NCBI GenBank assembly: GCA_026192395.1
Contig: WACF01000001.1
Location: forward strand, 1,263,637 to 1,327,636
DNA length: 64,000 nucleotides
DNA from: Proteobacteria bacterium 005FR1
GTDB taxonomy: Bacteria; Pseudomonadota; Gammaproteobacteria; Pseudomonadales; Cellvibrionaceae
Direction: 5' to 3'
Under the pieces are notes generated by a model. The model made no database searches. It worked only from the letters and a program-made list of their open reading frames with translations, and had not been told where the DNA came from. The position numbers and the translations under genes are program-made. Below are positions 1-9,165 of this stretch, piece by piece (position 1 is the first letter of the stretch; every line of letters begins with the position of its first letter).

Positions 1-80
1 GGGATGGCCTTGGTCGCGGGGAGCATGCGGGTGCCCAAACCCGCCACCGGAATTACTGCCTTTCGAATCCTCTTTTGCAC
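1..80 (-). CDS. galU: UTP-glucose-1-phosphate uridylyltransferase, N-terminal fragment cut by window edge
   Basis: The minus strand from a GTG at 78-80 reads into [20 protein letters not shown], the nucleotide-binding start of GalU, which makes UDP-glucose from UTP and glucose-1-phosphate. The glycine-rich loop and the PATKAIP segment are both present. A GGAG Shine-Dalgarno sits six bases before the GTG, which supports this start; no ATG is available close by. Only about 26 residues are inside the window. It lies downstream of wecA on the same strand with a gap of about 227 bases. UDP-glucose is the substrate of the ugd product encoded at 33122-34447. Confidence 0.85.
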   Translation of the reverse strand, partial: MQKRIRKAVIPVAGLGTRMLPATKAI

Positions 81-306
81 TGAAATCTCCAGATTTCCTC
101 GGCTAATATTTTTGTCACTACAGGCTAATCGACGAGACGAGCGCACCGACCGAGAGTCCTCTGCCGATCCCGAAAACTATTCATCATCGCTCGTTTTTTC
201 TAGCGAGAATCGCTCCATTCCCTAGTGCTGGCACGCCAAAGATAAGACGCGCAACTCCAGTCTTAAGCTATCGGCATCATAGTTAGAAGGGAAAACGAGA
301 TTCTTG

Positions 307-1404
307 CTACGGCTCTCCCACGAGCTCTTCTTCCGGCTCGTCGATAAGCCGCAGCTTGCGAAGCCGCTTGGCAAGCTTCCAGGCATGCTGGACGTTGAAC
401 GCATAAAGAAGGAAGAGGCCGATAAACACCGCAAACTGAATGGCATCCGGCGTGTTGAGGATCTGCAGCAGAATGCCCAGCAGGTTGATCGCCAGGGCGA
501 AGCTCAGCACCAGCACGATGATGTGGTCCTTTCGGAAACCCGCGCGCTGCAGAATGTGGTGAATGTGGGTACGGTCCGGATGAAAAGGCGACTTGCCCTT
601 CAGCATCCGGCGCACGGTGGTGGTGACCATATCGATCAGCGGCAGGCCCACCAGGTAGAGGGCCGTAACCGGCTCCAGTCCACCCTCGGTGCGACCGCCA
701 TCCCTGGAAGCCTCAATTAGAAACCAGACCAGCGCAAAACCCAGAAACTTGCTGCCGGCGTCTCCCAGGAAGATTTTGGGGAAGCCCTCCACTGCCCTCA
801 GGTTGCAAACCAAAAAGGCAATAAGACTACCCACCAGCATCGGCCCCATCGCCGTCAATGTCGGGGATGTCGTGGTCAGAAACTCGAGGGTGGCGATCGC
901 CGCAAGGCAGACACCCGCCGCAATCCCGTCGTAGCCGTCCATCATGTTAACGGCATTGATAATCCCGAACACCGCAACAAGGGTAAACGGCACACCGGTC
1001 CAGAACGGCAAATGAATGTCGCCCAAGCCGAAAAGATCGCCGAGGTTACCGATCCAGAGGCCGGCCACGAAAATCATGACCGCACCCGCGAACATCTCCA
1101 CCCCGATGCGGAACTTGTAGCTGAGATTGAAGCGATCGTCGATAGCGCCGACCACGACGAGCAGGGCCGCGCAAACAAGGAAAACCGCGAGGTTGGAATC
1201 AGTCAGCGTTCCACTCGCAAACATGACGAGCGCAGGAAGAAAAACAGCGATACCGCCTACCAGCGGGATACTGCCAGTATGCTTCTTGCGATGGTCCGGC
1301 GAGTCCACCAGCCCCACCCGTCTCGCCAAGGGCGACAACACCAGAATCGCGATGAAAGTGGCGATGAAGGAAAAAACCGAAAAAAACAGGACCTGACTAC
1401 TCAT
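307..1404 (-). CDS. wecA: Undecaprenyl-phosphate GlcNAc-1-phosphate transferase (WecA/MraY family)
   Basis: Predicted polytopic inner-membrane enzyme that starts glycan synthesis by moving a HexNAc-1-phosphate from UDP-HexNAc to undecaprenyl phosphate. The 365-residue length matches WecA. Diagnostic cytoplasmic motifs are visible: NMMDGYDG near residue 150, FLGDAGS near 210 and the HPDRTHIHHIL loop near 275-285, which is typical of WecA rather than MraY. About ten hydrophobic segments. It is the last full gene of the minus-strand polysaccharide run, separated from the preceding glycosyltransferase by 417 bases, so it may have its own promoter. A second enzyme of this superfamily is at 24674. 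Confidence 0.9.
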   Translation of the reverse strand: MSSQVLFFSVFSFIATFIAILVLSPLARRVGLVDSPDHRKKHTGSIPLVGGIAVFLPALVMFASGTLTDSNLAVFLVCAALLVVVGAIDDRFNLSYKFRIGVEMFAGAVMIFVAGLWIGNLGDLFGLGDIHLPFWTGVPFTLVAVFGIINAVNMMDGYDGIAAGVCLAAIATLEFLTTTSPTLTAMGPMLVGSLIAFLVCNLRAVEGFPKIFLGDAGSKFLGFALVWFLIEASRDGGRTEGGLEPVTALYLVGLPLIDMVTTTVRRMLKGKSPFHPDRTHIHHILQRAGFRKDHIIVLVLSFALAINLLGILLQILNTPDAIQFAVFIGLFLLYAFNVQHAWKLAKRLRKLRLIDEPEEELVGEP

Positions 1405-1821
1405 AGATTCCGTTCTTGCCCCAAAATCAGTTCTGGTTGAACCGTTGATCTTTTAAGATGAATGCGAATAAGTATACCGCCGCTATTCGAAATGAATATG
1501 GCAATTTGAAACGAAGGGAAATCTTTTTGTGAAACTGCTTACAGCAGCGGAAATGATAATGTGTTAATCGCTTACGGTAATCACCCAATCGGGTGAACAG
1601 CGCACGCGAATGTTTTGTTTAGATCCTTCGCACGTCGAGGCCGATCGCGTCGGCCCTGCGCGATCGACACTTCCTTTTAGATCGAACAACGTTCCCCCGG
1701 TCGTCAGCTTCGCTTTGTACTCCCGACGGCTATACCTTCTTACTTTGCCTGGGCGCTGTCGCGTGTAATGGCGTCGATTTCGGCGACATCGGACCGACGC
1801 GTGCGAGGTAATGTTTGCAGA
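1405..1821. other. Intergenic region, 417 bases, no gene seen
   Basis: No convincing reading frame on either strand. It is more AT-rich near wecA and holds one small perfect inverted repeat, TCACCC-AATC-GGGTGA, at 1581-1596. It could carry a wecA promoter, but no clear sigma-70 element could be assigned. Confidence 0.4.
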
Positions 1822-2574
1822 TTAGAGAAACTGCGAGACTTTGCTCAGATTCTTCCAAGCCAGAGTTCCAAGTCCGCCTACGCCAGACCGGCGTAGCGCG
1901 TCGTAGTCCTCCCGGGATTTACGAACGATGTTCCTCAAGGATCGATTACTCGCACCGCCCACGCGCATTTTCACCAGCACCTTCGGCAAGTACACCGCCG
2001 TGAAGTCAGCCCGAGAAAACAACTGAAGAATGGAAAAATAATCCGCCGCTATCCGGTAGCGAGAATCAAAGCCACCAATGCTTTCGTAAAAGCTACGTCG
2101 CACATACAAGGTCGGGTGGGGTGGCATCCAGCCACGCACCAGACTCTTGTGGCTAAAAGGCGACGATTCCCAGCGGCGAACCACTTGGTTCGTATTTTCC
2201 TTGCTTACATACTGCAAATCGCCGTAGACCGCCGAGACTGCAGGATCCGAAAAGGCTTCCGCAATATGAGTCAGTACGTCCGGCCCCGCATACACGTCAT
2301 CAGCGTGCAAAAACCCAACAATATCACCCGTCGCCCTACCTATCCCTTTGTTCAGCGCGTCGTATATACCCCCATCCGGTTCACTTACTAGGACCGCGAA
2401 CTGATCACGACGCGACTCAAGCAGAACAAGGGTAGTATCGTTACTAGCACCATCGATTACGAGGTGTTCGACATTCGGCCAGGTTTGACCGGCCACAGAA
2501 TCCAGGCAATCGCCTAGTGTAGACGCGCAATTGAAGGTCGCTGTTACGACAGAAATGCTGATTTGAGGCACCAC
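1822..2574 (-). CDS. Glycosyltransferase family 2 (WcaA-like)
   Basis: A 250-residue GT-A fold enzyme, predicted cytosolic, that would add one sugar to the lipid-linked repeat unit. The N-terminus ISVVTATFNCASTL is the usual GT2 opening; EPDGGIYDALNKGI is at about 65-78 and the metal-binding FLHADD (DxD equivalent) at 88-93. The reading frame opens with two consecutive GTG codons preceded by AGGA, so the start is GTG at 2572-2574 or the next codon. It follows another GT2 gene with a 49-base gap. Donor and linkage cannot be read from sequence. The same PDGGIYDAxNK signature recurs in the protein at 29854. Confidence 0.85.
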   Translation of the reverse strand: MVPQISISVVTATFNCASTLGDCLDSVAGQTWPNVEHLVIDGASNDTTLVLLESRRDQFAVLVSEPDGGIYDALNKGIGRATGDIVGFLHADDVYAGPDVLTHIAEAFSDPAVSAVYGDLQYVSKENTNQVVRRWESSPFSHKSLVRGWMPPHPTLYVRRSFYESIGGFDSRYRIAADYFSILQLFSRADFTAVYLPKVLVKMRVGGASNRSLRNIVRKSREDYDALRRSGVGGLGTLAWKNLSKVSQFL

Positions 2575-2623
2575 AGTGTCCTATTGCATTAGACTTTCGA
2601 ATGGGTCAGTAATCGGTAAGCAA

Positions 2624-3601
2624 TCAGGAGCTTATGCGGGAGTGAGACTGATTAGCCGTGGAGGTAAACTCTTGTTCTTGAGTTTCTCTAGTAGCGTTAG
2701 TAATCGTAACTTCGATCCCCAAAATCGTTTCGATCGCTTCGATCACACTAACCTGCTGATCTCGCATGAAACGCTTAACCTCAGTTACCTTGGCATCTAC
2801 CAGATAGCGATACCAGAACCCCTGCAGAAAGTGAAAAGCTGTACCTGCTTGGCCATCCAAAAAGCCAACACGGAAAACGTAACGGTAGAAAAAATAGGCG
2901 AACGCTCGAAAACCGCCGGGCAGTCGGGCATAGACCCTTTCCTTTACCCAGCGCTTCAATCCAGTCCGATTGCCACTCTGCAAAGAAGCGATACTATCGT
3001 GTGGCATAAAGCCATACTCAAGATTTAGCAGATCCACTGCTTCTCGGCTGGCGTACTTGTTGTGTTTATCTGTCCACCACGTAAGCGAGTTCAAATTGTC
3101 GTCAATGATTTCGCCCGAGAAATCAGCTGTAGCTCCCTCTACTTTAATATGTTCATCCATCCATCGATTTTCACATTCGCCACGCCCAAAGCGAAACAAG
3201 CGCAACACACGAATAGGGAATACACCACCATGTCGAATTAGCCTCCCTTGGAAAGTCATGCGGCGCCCGCAATAAATCCCATTTACTACTTGATCAACGC
3301 CAACGATATTCTCTTTAATTTCCGCAGCCAATTCGGGGGTTAGGTATTCGTCCGCATCAATGCGTAAAACCCAATCTGTATCGGCAGCAAGCTGCGACAG
3401 CCCCCAATTGAACTGTCTGGCATGATTGGTCCACTGTCGCTGGATTACGCGGGCACCCGCGGAACGGGCGATCTCGATCGTCGCGTCAGCGGAGAAGCAA
3501 TCGACCACAACGATATCAGTTACTACTCCTTCCAAGCTACTGAGGCACCGCGGGAGGTGCTGCTCTTCATTGAGGGTTAGAATAACCGCGGTGAGCTTCA
3601 T
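2624..3601 (-). CDS. Glycosyltransferase family 2 (WaaE/KdtX-like)
   Basis: A 325-residue GT2 protein starting at an ATG that overlaps the preceding methyltransferase stop as ATGA (3598-3601). The frame is open further upstream, but those residues lie inside the methyltransferase gene, so the internal ATG is preferred. Motifs: TAVILTLNEE at 4-13, VVVDCFSAD at 31-39 and IDADEY at 81-86 for metal and nucleotide-sugar binding. The C-terminal half has amphipathic, basic helices as in the WaaE-like branch (lipopolysaccharide-core glucosyltransferases). It probably acts on the repeat unit of this cluster; sugar unknown. Confidence 0.85.
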   Translation of the reverse strand: MKLTAVILTLNEEQHLPRCLSSLEGVVTDIVVVDCFSADATIEIARSAGARVIQRQWTNHARQFNWGLSQLAADTDWVLRIDADEYLTPELAAEIKENIVGVDQVVNGIYCGRRMTFQGRLIRHGGVFPIRVLRLFRFGRGECENRWMDEHIKVEGATADFSGEIIDDNLNSLTWWTDKHNKYASREAVDLLNLEYGFMPHDSIASLQSGNRTGLKRWVKERVYARLPGGFRAFAYFFYRYVFRVGFLDGQAGTAFHFLQGFWYRYLVDAKVTEVKRFMRDQQVSVIEAIETILGIEVTITNATRETQEQEFTSTANQSHSRISS

Positions 3602-4227
3602 GGCTTCGTCGCAACGGCAATCATTGACTTCGCTAAGCACGGAATTCGACCAACACGTTTGAAGCGAATATCGCTGAAACCAGCCTCCTGCAACAACGCC
3701 CTCAGTGTTGATATCGACCAGAACTTTATACGGCCGTGATCCCATAGTGCCGTAAAGTGTGTGTCCATTTTACCAGTAACTGCAAGAGCGAGATTCTTCC
3801 AATATCCATGGTAGGGCGTAGAAATAATCGCCGTACCGCCGGGCGAAAGTAGGTCGAACAAAGTCGCCGCATATTGACGAGGCGCATACACGTGCTCGAC
3901 GACTTCAAGGCTAGTCACCAGCGGAAAGTGCCCGTATTTCGAAGCTAGGTCGTCATAAGCCGAGCCAACCTCTAACGCAAGGTGCGGATATTGATCATTC
4001 GCTTGTTTGATTCCCTGTGTCGATGGATCAACGCCGGTCACCTGCCATCCAAGCTGAGTGAGCACATTAGCGATACTGCCGTTCCCGCACCCAAGATCAA
4101 AAACTCGGCAGTCTCCGCTCTTGATACGGGCCAGCTCTGCCACCAACGCCGGGAGCAGATAGTCGTGTGAGCAGTTTAGCTCGGCATTTTCCCAGCGGTA
4201 GCCCGTAATATCATTGCGCTCAATCAT
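3598..4227 (-). CDS. Class I SAM-dependent methyltransferase
   Basis: A 209-residue UbiG/methyltransf_11-type protein. The SAM-binding motif I FDLGCGNGSI is at 43-52, the motif II acidic residue in GVDPS follows, and a post-motif VTSLEVVEHVY is present. Placed between glycosyltransferases with translational coupling (ATGA) to the next gene, it most likely methylates a sugar of the polysaccharide, perhaps as a chain cap or decoration. The acceptor is unknown. A 203-base gap separates it from the upstream glycosyltransferase. Confidence 0.8.
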   Translation of the reverse strand: MIERNDITGYRWENAELNCSHDYLLPALVAELARIKSGDCRVFDLGCGNGSIANVLTQLGWQVTGVDPSTQGIKQANDQYPHLALEVGSAYDDLASKYGHFPLVTSLEVVEHVYAPRQYAATLFDLLSPGGTAIISTPYHGYWKNLALAVTGKMDTHFTALWDHGRIKFWSISTLRALLQEAGFSDIRFKRVGRIPCLAKSMIAVATKP

Positions 4228-4430
4228 TTTCTCAATCTACTTCTCATAGACGATCAGATCCTCCGCAGACTGCGCCCACGTCCGTCTGTTGGAAACAGCC
4301 AAACATCTATTGCAGAGTCTCACTAGTGGCTGATCTGATGACAACTCAAATTCTAGCCATTTGGATTCAGGCGACGGTTCGCACCAGTGGACGACCGCGG
4401 CGAGACGTACATGCACCGTTCACAAGGGAA

Positions 4431-5645
4431 TTAGCCTGTCAGAGCGACACTATAAGCAAGCCGACGATATACGCTAACCATCTGCTTGGCGGTGCCTTCA
4501 GGAGAAAACTCCCTAATCATCCAATTCCGCCCCCGAGCCCCCATCTGAGCCAAGTCACTTCCGCATAGCTGTCGGATCGCGCTAATCAAAGGCGAAACAC
4601 CCTGTTCTATCCAGAGTCCACAGCTTTCCCGTACAACTCCCTGCCACGGTGCTGCGGTTGTTGTTATCACTGGCACACCGTGCGCGAGCGCCTCACCCAC
4701 CACCAGCCCGAAGTTCTCCGATCTCGTAGGGAGGCAGAAAAGATCAGCGTTTTGAAAAGCCTTGATCTTAGCCTCACCCTCAACATGGCCATGGAAACGC
4801 ACCCGGCGCTCCAAACCATGTTGAACAACGCGCTGCCGGATGAATTGTTCGTATGCAGGATCGCCCGCCCCATAGACATCAAGCGTCACTTCTGGCGGCA
4901 ATTCCGCTAGCGCATCCACCAAGACATCAAGACCTTTCTTTTCATGGATCCGACTTATGAACATGAGCCGTAGCCCGCCATCAGGACGCCAACTTCGTTC
5001 GCAAAGCTCATGCGGCACTGCGATACTATTAGGTATTAGGGCCACCTCTATGTTGCCTAACCTTGAACAACTAGTAGCGCGCTCCATTTCAGCTGTAACG
5101 TGCAGCACCGTCGATTGCGGCCTCACCATGTGACAAACGCGCTCGAAGATTTGCTTGATAGAGATGTTCGGTGCATCCTGCCACTGCGATGTCGCTTGCA
5201 AACTGCCTCGCGGAGACCAAACAACAGGTTTTCCTAGCAAACGACACAGTGCCAACGTAGGGATTGTTGGAAAGGAGTAGACCCCCGTCAAGTGAATCAC
5301 GTCGGCCCAACGAATATGCCGAAATAAATTCCCGGCAAGGCCAGGCGAAATAGAAGTCATCGCCAGTCTTTTATAATAAGAGACCTGATAGCCAGGCTGC
5401 ATCGTGACGGGATTAGACCAAAACTGAACTCGGTCTGAAAGCTTAGGGCCCGCAGTGTCGGTCGTGATAACACGCAACTCGATCTCTTCATCTTGCGCTG
5501 CACCATCGCAGAGAGCCTTGGTAGAGAAGATCGGGCCTCCATAGTACGTTGCAGGGTAAAAAGATGGAACGACATGAAGGACGCGCAAAGGGCCAACAAT
5601 ATCTTCTTTATCTCTGCCGAAAATTCTCCATTTTGAGCCGTCCAT
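4431..5645 (-). CDS. Glycosyltransferase family 4 (GT-B fold)
   Basis: A 404-residue retaining GT-B enzyme. The N-terminal domain carries VLHVVPSFYPATYYGG, the usual GT4 entry motif; the C-terminal domain has FISRIHEKKGLDVL and the E-x7-E type donor site in SENFGLVVGEALAHG near residues 305-320. The start at 5645 is supported by an AGGAGG Shine-Dalgarno five bases upstream. It lies 135 bases downstream of the Wzy-like polymerase gene. Expected to transfer a hexose-type residue to the lipid-linked intermediate at the inner membrane. Confidence 0.88.
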   Translation of the reverse strand: MDGSKWRIFGRDKEDIVGPLRVLHVVPSFYPATYYGGPIFSTKALCDGAAQDEEIELRVITTDTAGPKLSDRVQFWSNPVTMQPGYQVSYYKRLAMTSISPGLAGNLFRHIRWADVIHLTGVYSFPTIPTLALCRLLGKPVVWSPRGSLQATSQWQDAPNISIKQIFERVCHMVRPQSTVLHVTAEMERATSCSRLGNIEVALIPNSIAVPHELCERSWRPDGGLRLMFISRIHEKKGLDVLVDALAELPPEVTLDVYGAGDPAYEQFIRQRVVQHGLERRVRFHGHVEGEAKIKAFQNADLFCLPTRSENFGLVVGEALAHGVPVITTTAAPWQGVVRESCGLWIEQGVSPLISAIRQLCGSDLAQMGARGRNWMIREFSPEGTAKQMVSVYRRLAYSVALTG

Positions 5646-5780
5646 TTAGCCTCCTATAGCAAACACTTATTTGATTCACCCGTAGTAGCCTGCGCTCACA
5701 AGTGGTTACAACGCATTACAAGTCCGAAGCCCGATCCTTCTAACTGGATAGATCAGCCGAACCTACCGAATATAATCGCC

Positions 5781-7142
5781 TTATCTACGCGCCCGGCTAG
5801 TAAGAATTCTGAGCGACCCCATTAGCACGACGATCAAGACGATCCATGTAAAAAAATTTGCCAATCTCAAAGTCGTAAATTGAAAATTACCAACCACAAC
5901 CATCAAGTAGATGAACAAAGTTTCGGGCGAGCGACCTGACCTAGCCATTTTCCTGTATACATACTGCGCTACAATACCCATCAAGATGCCGAATAACGGG
6001 ACTAACATAAAGCCACCCGTTACGAACGCCGAAGTGACATTTGTCAACGGCCATCCAGCGGGAAGCAAGTTCGTCATCGGAGTCAGAGGATCTACATTGG
6101 ATCCCGAGACTGCCATATTGTAAATATATACACCATCATCGACGGGCGGCTTAGCTGGAAAATAACTTCTGGGCAGTGGAGCATAAAATATCCCGAGCAA
6201 GTGTTTGCCTAGCCAGTAATTGGTTGAATCGAAAGCCTCAAATATAAAAAGTGAGGTATCAATATCGGTCAGCCTGCGGAAGAGTACCCCAATGTTAGAC
6301 ATCGCATCTGGGAGCAACTCTGCAGGACGCGCGAGGTAGTATTCGACTGCACCAGCGACACGAAACAAGGGCATGACTGCCGAATACAGCAGCACCAAGG
6401 CGAACCCAATGGCATTCCGAAGCGTTGCGATTCTAAATCTTTTTACGTGCGCAGAGTACAAGACCAAGGAGAATATGACGATCACTAGCGGGCCCTTGCG
6501 TCCGCCATAAATTACATTCACACCGACTATCGCTGCCACACTAAACACAAGCAACGCTATAGAGACGAAGGACCGTCGATGGCCATGATAGATAGTAAAG
6601 AACGAAATAGAGAGAATACTTACAATGAAGGCAACAGCCGTGAGATAACCTGTACCGGCCGTGATGGTGGTACGAGAATCCAAATTCTTGATTAGATAGT
6701 CGAAGCCGCCAACTCCATTTAGTTTCTGGAGCTCAATAAAGGCGAATACAGCAAGCAGGCAACAACCGATCAACGGAGCCTTTCTAACGATGTATGCGTC
6801 ATCCCAAAAACTGTTACTGAGACGGGGCGCATTAGAGCCAGCGTGATCGCACACGTACAACGAACGAAAAAACAAAGCTCCAAAAAAAACCGCCAAAAAA
6901 TAAACCGAATACGCCAGGTTGTGCTTGACTATCGCCACATCAACATCAAAGCCAAGAGCCAAGACCCTCGAAGGTAGAATCCTATGATCCAAACTGAGCG
7001 CAAAGATATAAGGGATCGAAAGCAAACCCACTGCAGCTAATGTTGCCGCAGGTGAACGCCATAAGCTTCCCGCTAGTTTGACTTCCACCCAAATGATGCA
7101 GGCGCAAGTGAAAAGGAAAACTAGCAAGCTAAGTAAGGCCAC
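5781..7142 (-). CDS. Wzy-like oligosaccharide repeat-unit polymerase
   Basis: A 453-residue protein with about 11-12 hydrophobic segments and a long hydrophilic loop around residues 290-370, the layout of Wzy polymerases that join lipid-linked repeat units in the periplasm. Wzy proteins share little sequence, so the call rests on topology and on position between acyltransferase/flippase and glycosyltransferases. The frame opens with GTG immediately after the acyltransferase TAA (TAAGTG), which implies coupling. AT-rich relative to the flanking export genes, as is common for transferred polymerase genes. Confidence 0.75.
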   Translation of the reverse strand: MALLSLLVFLFTCACIIWVEVKLAGSLWRSPAATLAAVGLLSIPYIFALSLDHRILPSRVLALGFDVDVAIVKHNLAYSVYFLAVFFGALFFRSLYVCDHAGSNAPRLSNSFWDDAYIVRKAPLIGCCLLAVFAFIELQKLNGVGGFDYLIKNLDSRTTITAGTGYLTAVAFIVSILSISFFTIYHGHRRSFVSIALLVFSVAAIVGVNVIYGGRKGPLVIVIFSLVLYSAHVKRFRIATLRNAIGFALVLLYSAVMPLFRVAGAVEYYLARPAELLPDAMSNIGVLFRRLTDIDTSLFIFEAFDSTNYWLGKHLLGIFYAPLPRSYFPAKPPVDDGVYIYNMAVSGSNVDPLTPMTNLLPAGWPLTNVTSAFVTGGFMLVPLFGILMGIVAQYVYRKMARSGRSPETLFIYLMVVVGNFQFTTLRLANFFTWIVLIVVLMGSLRILTSRARR

Positions 7143-7727
7143 TTATCTAATGTTCCTAATGGGAGCACCAACGTAGACGCCGCTTTTGTCAAGGGATCGC
7201 GCCACAGTTGCTCCCGCACCTATAACTACTCCGTCGCCAATCTCTGTGCAGCTTTCCAGTACTATGGCCCGAAAGCCTATCCAGACGGCTCTACCTATCC
7301 TCTTGTCAACTGGTGTCGGATCAGATCTCGGATTTAGCCCATGTGAATGGCTGTAGATAACGCATCCTTCTGACAAGAGCGCACCTGATTCTATGATTAC
7401 GTTCCCCGTGTGGTCTATCAATACTCCTCTGTTAATACTCACGTTATCCTCGATCCGAAGCCTTCCCGAAAGATTTTCACTTCCGATCCTAACTCCCCGC
7501 TGGATAAGAACTCCATCTCCCAGATGGACCTGTCTCGGGTTCTCGATTTTGGCCCCAAACTGAACCACTGAACCGTTACCCAGGGAAGCTAATTGCATGC
7601 GGTAATATAGGGTCGTTACGCGATCTAGCAACCGTATCAACACCTTAATGATAAGAGACGGCATGAAAAGCGCGCCTTTTTTTCTAACTAGCTTCTCTAA
7701 TCTCTGCATGACTCCACCCAAATTCAT
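7143..7727 (-). CDS. Hexapeptide-repeat acyltransferase (LbH family)
   Basis: A 194-residue left-handed beta-helix protein with successive hexad repeats (IENPRQVHLGDGVLIQRGVR, then GVLIDHTGNVIIESGALL) and a terminal WIGFRAIVLESCTEIGDGVVIGAGATV that is characteristic of WcaF/NodL-like O-acetyltransferases. A HSHG segment carries the likely catalytic histidine. Probably acetylates a sugar of the repeat. The 5' end overlaps the flippase gene; ATG at 7725-7727 or 7707-7709 are both possible, and neither has a strong Shine-Dalgarno. Confidence 0.82.
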   Translation of the reverse strand: MNLGGVMQRLEKLVRKKGALFMPSLIIKVLIRLLDRVTTLYYRMQLASLGNGSVVQFGAKIENPRQVHLGDGVLIQRGVRIGSENLSGRLRIEDNVSINRGVLIDHTGNVIIESGALLSEGCVIYSHSHGLNPRSDPTPVDKRIGRAVWIGFRAIVLESCTEIGDGVVIGAGATVARSLDKSGVYVGAPIRNIR

Positions 7728-8901
7728 AAATTCTTGTAATTAAGAGCACTGTTGAGCAAATTGCTCGGGCCATGTAAGCGGCCAACAAAGACCATATTGC
7801 ACTCTCAACCCCAAGCGGCCCGAGTGCCAAGCAAATACATAGCACAAGAAAACCGAAAATATTCACTGATACGACATCAGAATATCTCTGCATCGCGACC
7901 AGCGCACATGCGTTGAACCCTGAGATGAACCACCCCCCCATAGCCAAGGTAATTAGTGTCAATTCCTTTGTATATTCAGACAGGAGATCACCATACGAAT
8001 GTTCTATAACAAATGCACCGAACAGGTGCACCGACACTATGATCAATAAAGACAGAGCCGCCGAGACAATTTGCGATCCTGAAAGCCACCGAAGAAATCC
8101 ATCGCGATTGCGAGCAAACACAGCCCCCGATAGCTTGGCCAGCACTAACCCTGAAATGGATGCCAGAATCACCCCGCCCGCGACGAGCACGTAGACCAAC
8201 GCTGAGTATATCCCAACGGCCTCGAAGCCCATCTTTACTAGCTGAAAGCGTGGAAGGGCCAGATATAGTGAGTCAACGAGAGCTGACACGGTGAATGGGA
8301 GCAAACTAACGAGACGCCGTATAGTGCCGGAAGAGAAAGTGTGGCGCCATTCAAACGCCTTCTTGAGCAGATAACCGCGAACATCTACAACTAATATTAC
8401 GCAGATACCCACGAACAAAAAGGAATAAACAAGGGTGTCACTGCTCGGAAATGGCGTAGCGAGGAGCGCTAGCATGGCGGCACCGCGCAGCAGTTTGCTG
8501 AATGCTATTGATCCAAATTTGCCTTCGCGCTGGTAAAAACCTGATGCGACTTCGAAAATCGCATCGAAGAATTTAAAAGCTCCCAAAATGTATAGCAAGC
8601 TTGTCCAATGATCATCAGAAGCAACCTGGATAATCGGGACAGAAACGGCAAAAAACGCTGCCGACATAAAGAAGCACTGGAGCAACTCCGGTCCTTCTTG
8701 AGATATATTTTTGGTAGCGGTTAAAACCTGCCTGAGGTTCAGACTCATTAGGACCGCAAGCGGCGTGAAAACACCTAGATAGAAGCTGTACGCACCTAGA
8801 AGCTCCAGGTCTCCGCGCCTTGTCAAGTAGACGACAAGACCCCACTGCGAACAAGCATAAACAATGTTCGCAATCAGGAGCGATATCGAGGACTTGATCA
8901 T
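7684..8901 (-). CDS. Wzx-like oligosaccharide flippase
   Basis: A 405-residue protein with about 12 hydrophobic segments and no catalytic motif, matching the polysaccharide-transporter (MOP) superfamily that moves lipid-linked repeat units across the inner membrane. The start MIKSSISLLIANIVYACSQW is typical of Wzx N-termini. Its 3' end overlaps the acyltransferase gene. A 264-base gap separates it from wzc upstream. A second flippase is encoded at 17790, so the window holds two candidate export routes. Confidence 0.82.
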   Translation of the reverse strand: MIKSSISLLIANIVYACSQWGLVVYLTRRGDLELLGAYSFYLGVFTPLAVLMSLNLRQVLTATKNISQEGPELLQCFFMSAAFFAVSVPIIQVASDDHWTSLLYILGAFKFFDAIFEVASGFYQREGKFGSIAFSKLLRGAAMLALLATPFPSSDTLVYSFLFVGICVILVVDVRGYLLKKAFEWRHTFSSGTIRRLVSLLPFTVSALVDSLYLALPRFQLVKMGFEAVGIYSALVYVLVAGGVILASISGLVLAKLSGAVFARNRDGFLRWLSGSQIVSAALSLLIIVSVHLFGAFVIEHSYGDLLSEYTKELTLITLAMGGWFISGFNACALVAMQRYSDVVSVNIFGFLVLCICLALGPLGVESAIWSLLAAYMARAICSTVLLITRIYEFGWSHAEIREAS

Positions 8902-9165
8902 ACTATTTGGACCGTGGAAGATGCGGGAAACCAGGCCAATACCTACTTCCGCTCTTTTCGGGAGAACACATGCCTCTTGCTCGATGTTCTCATGCAGATA
9001 CGGCTGATCGGCTTTTTGATTCGATAAATGGCCATCGTGTAGCGGAGCATAGTCGCACTGCTCATTGTGAGGTCCGGAGAGACTCCGTATTGCGCCCAGT
9101 GAAAGCTCTAGCTAAAAACATGGCGGTGAAACGCTGCCGGATTGGCCGCAGAAGCTTAGCCCAGA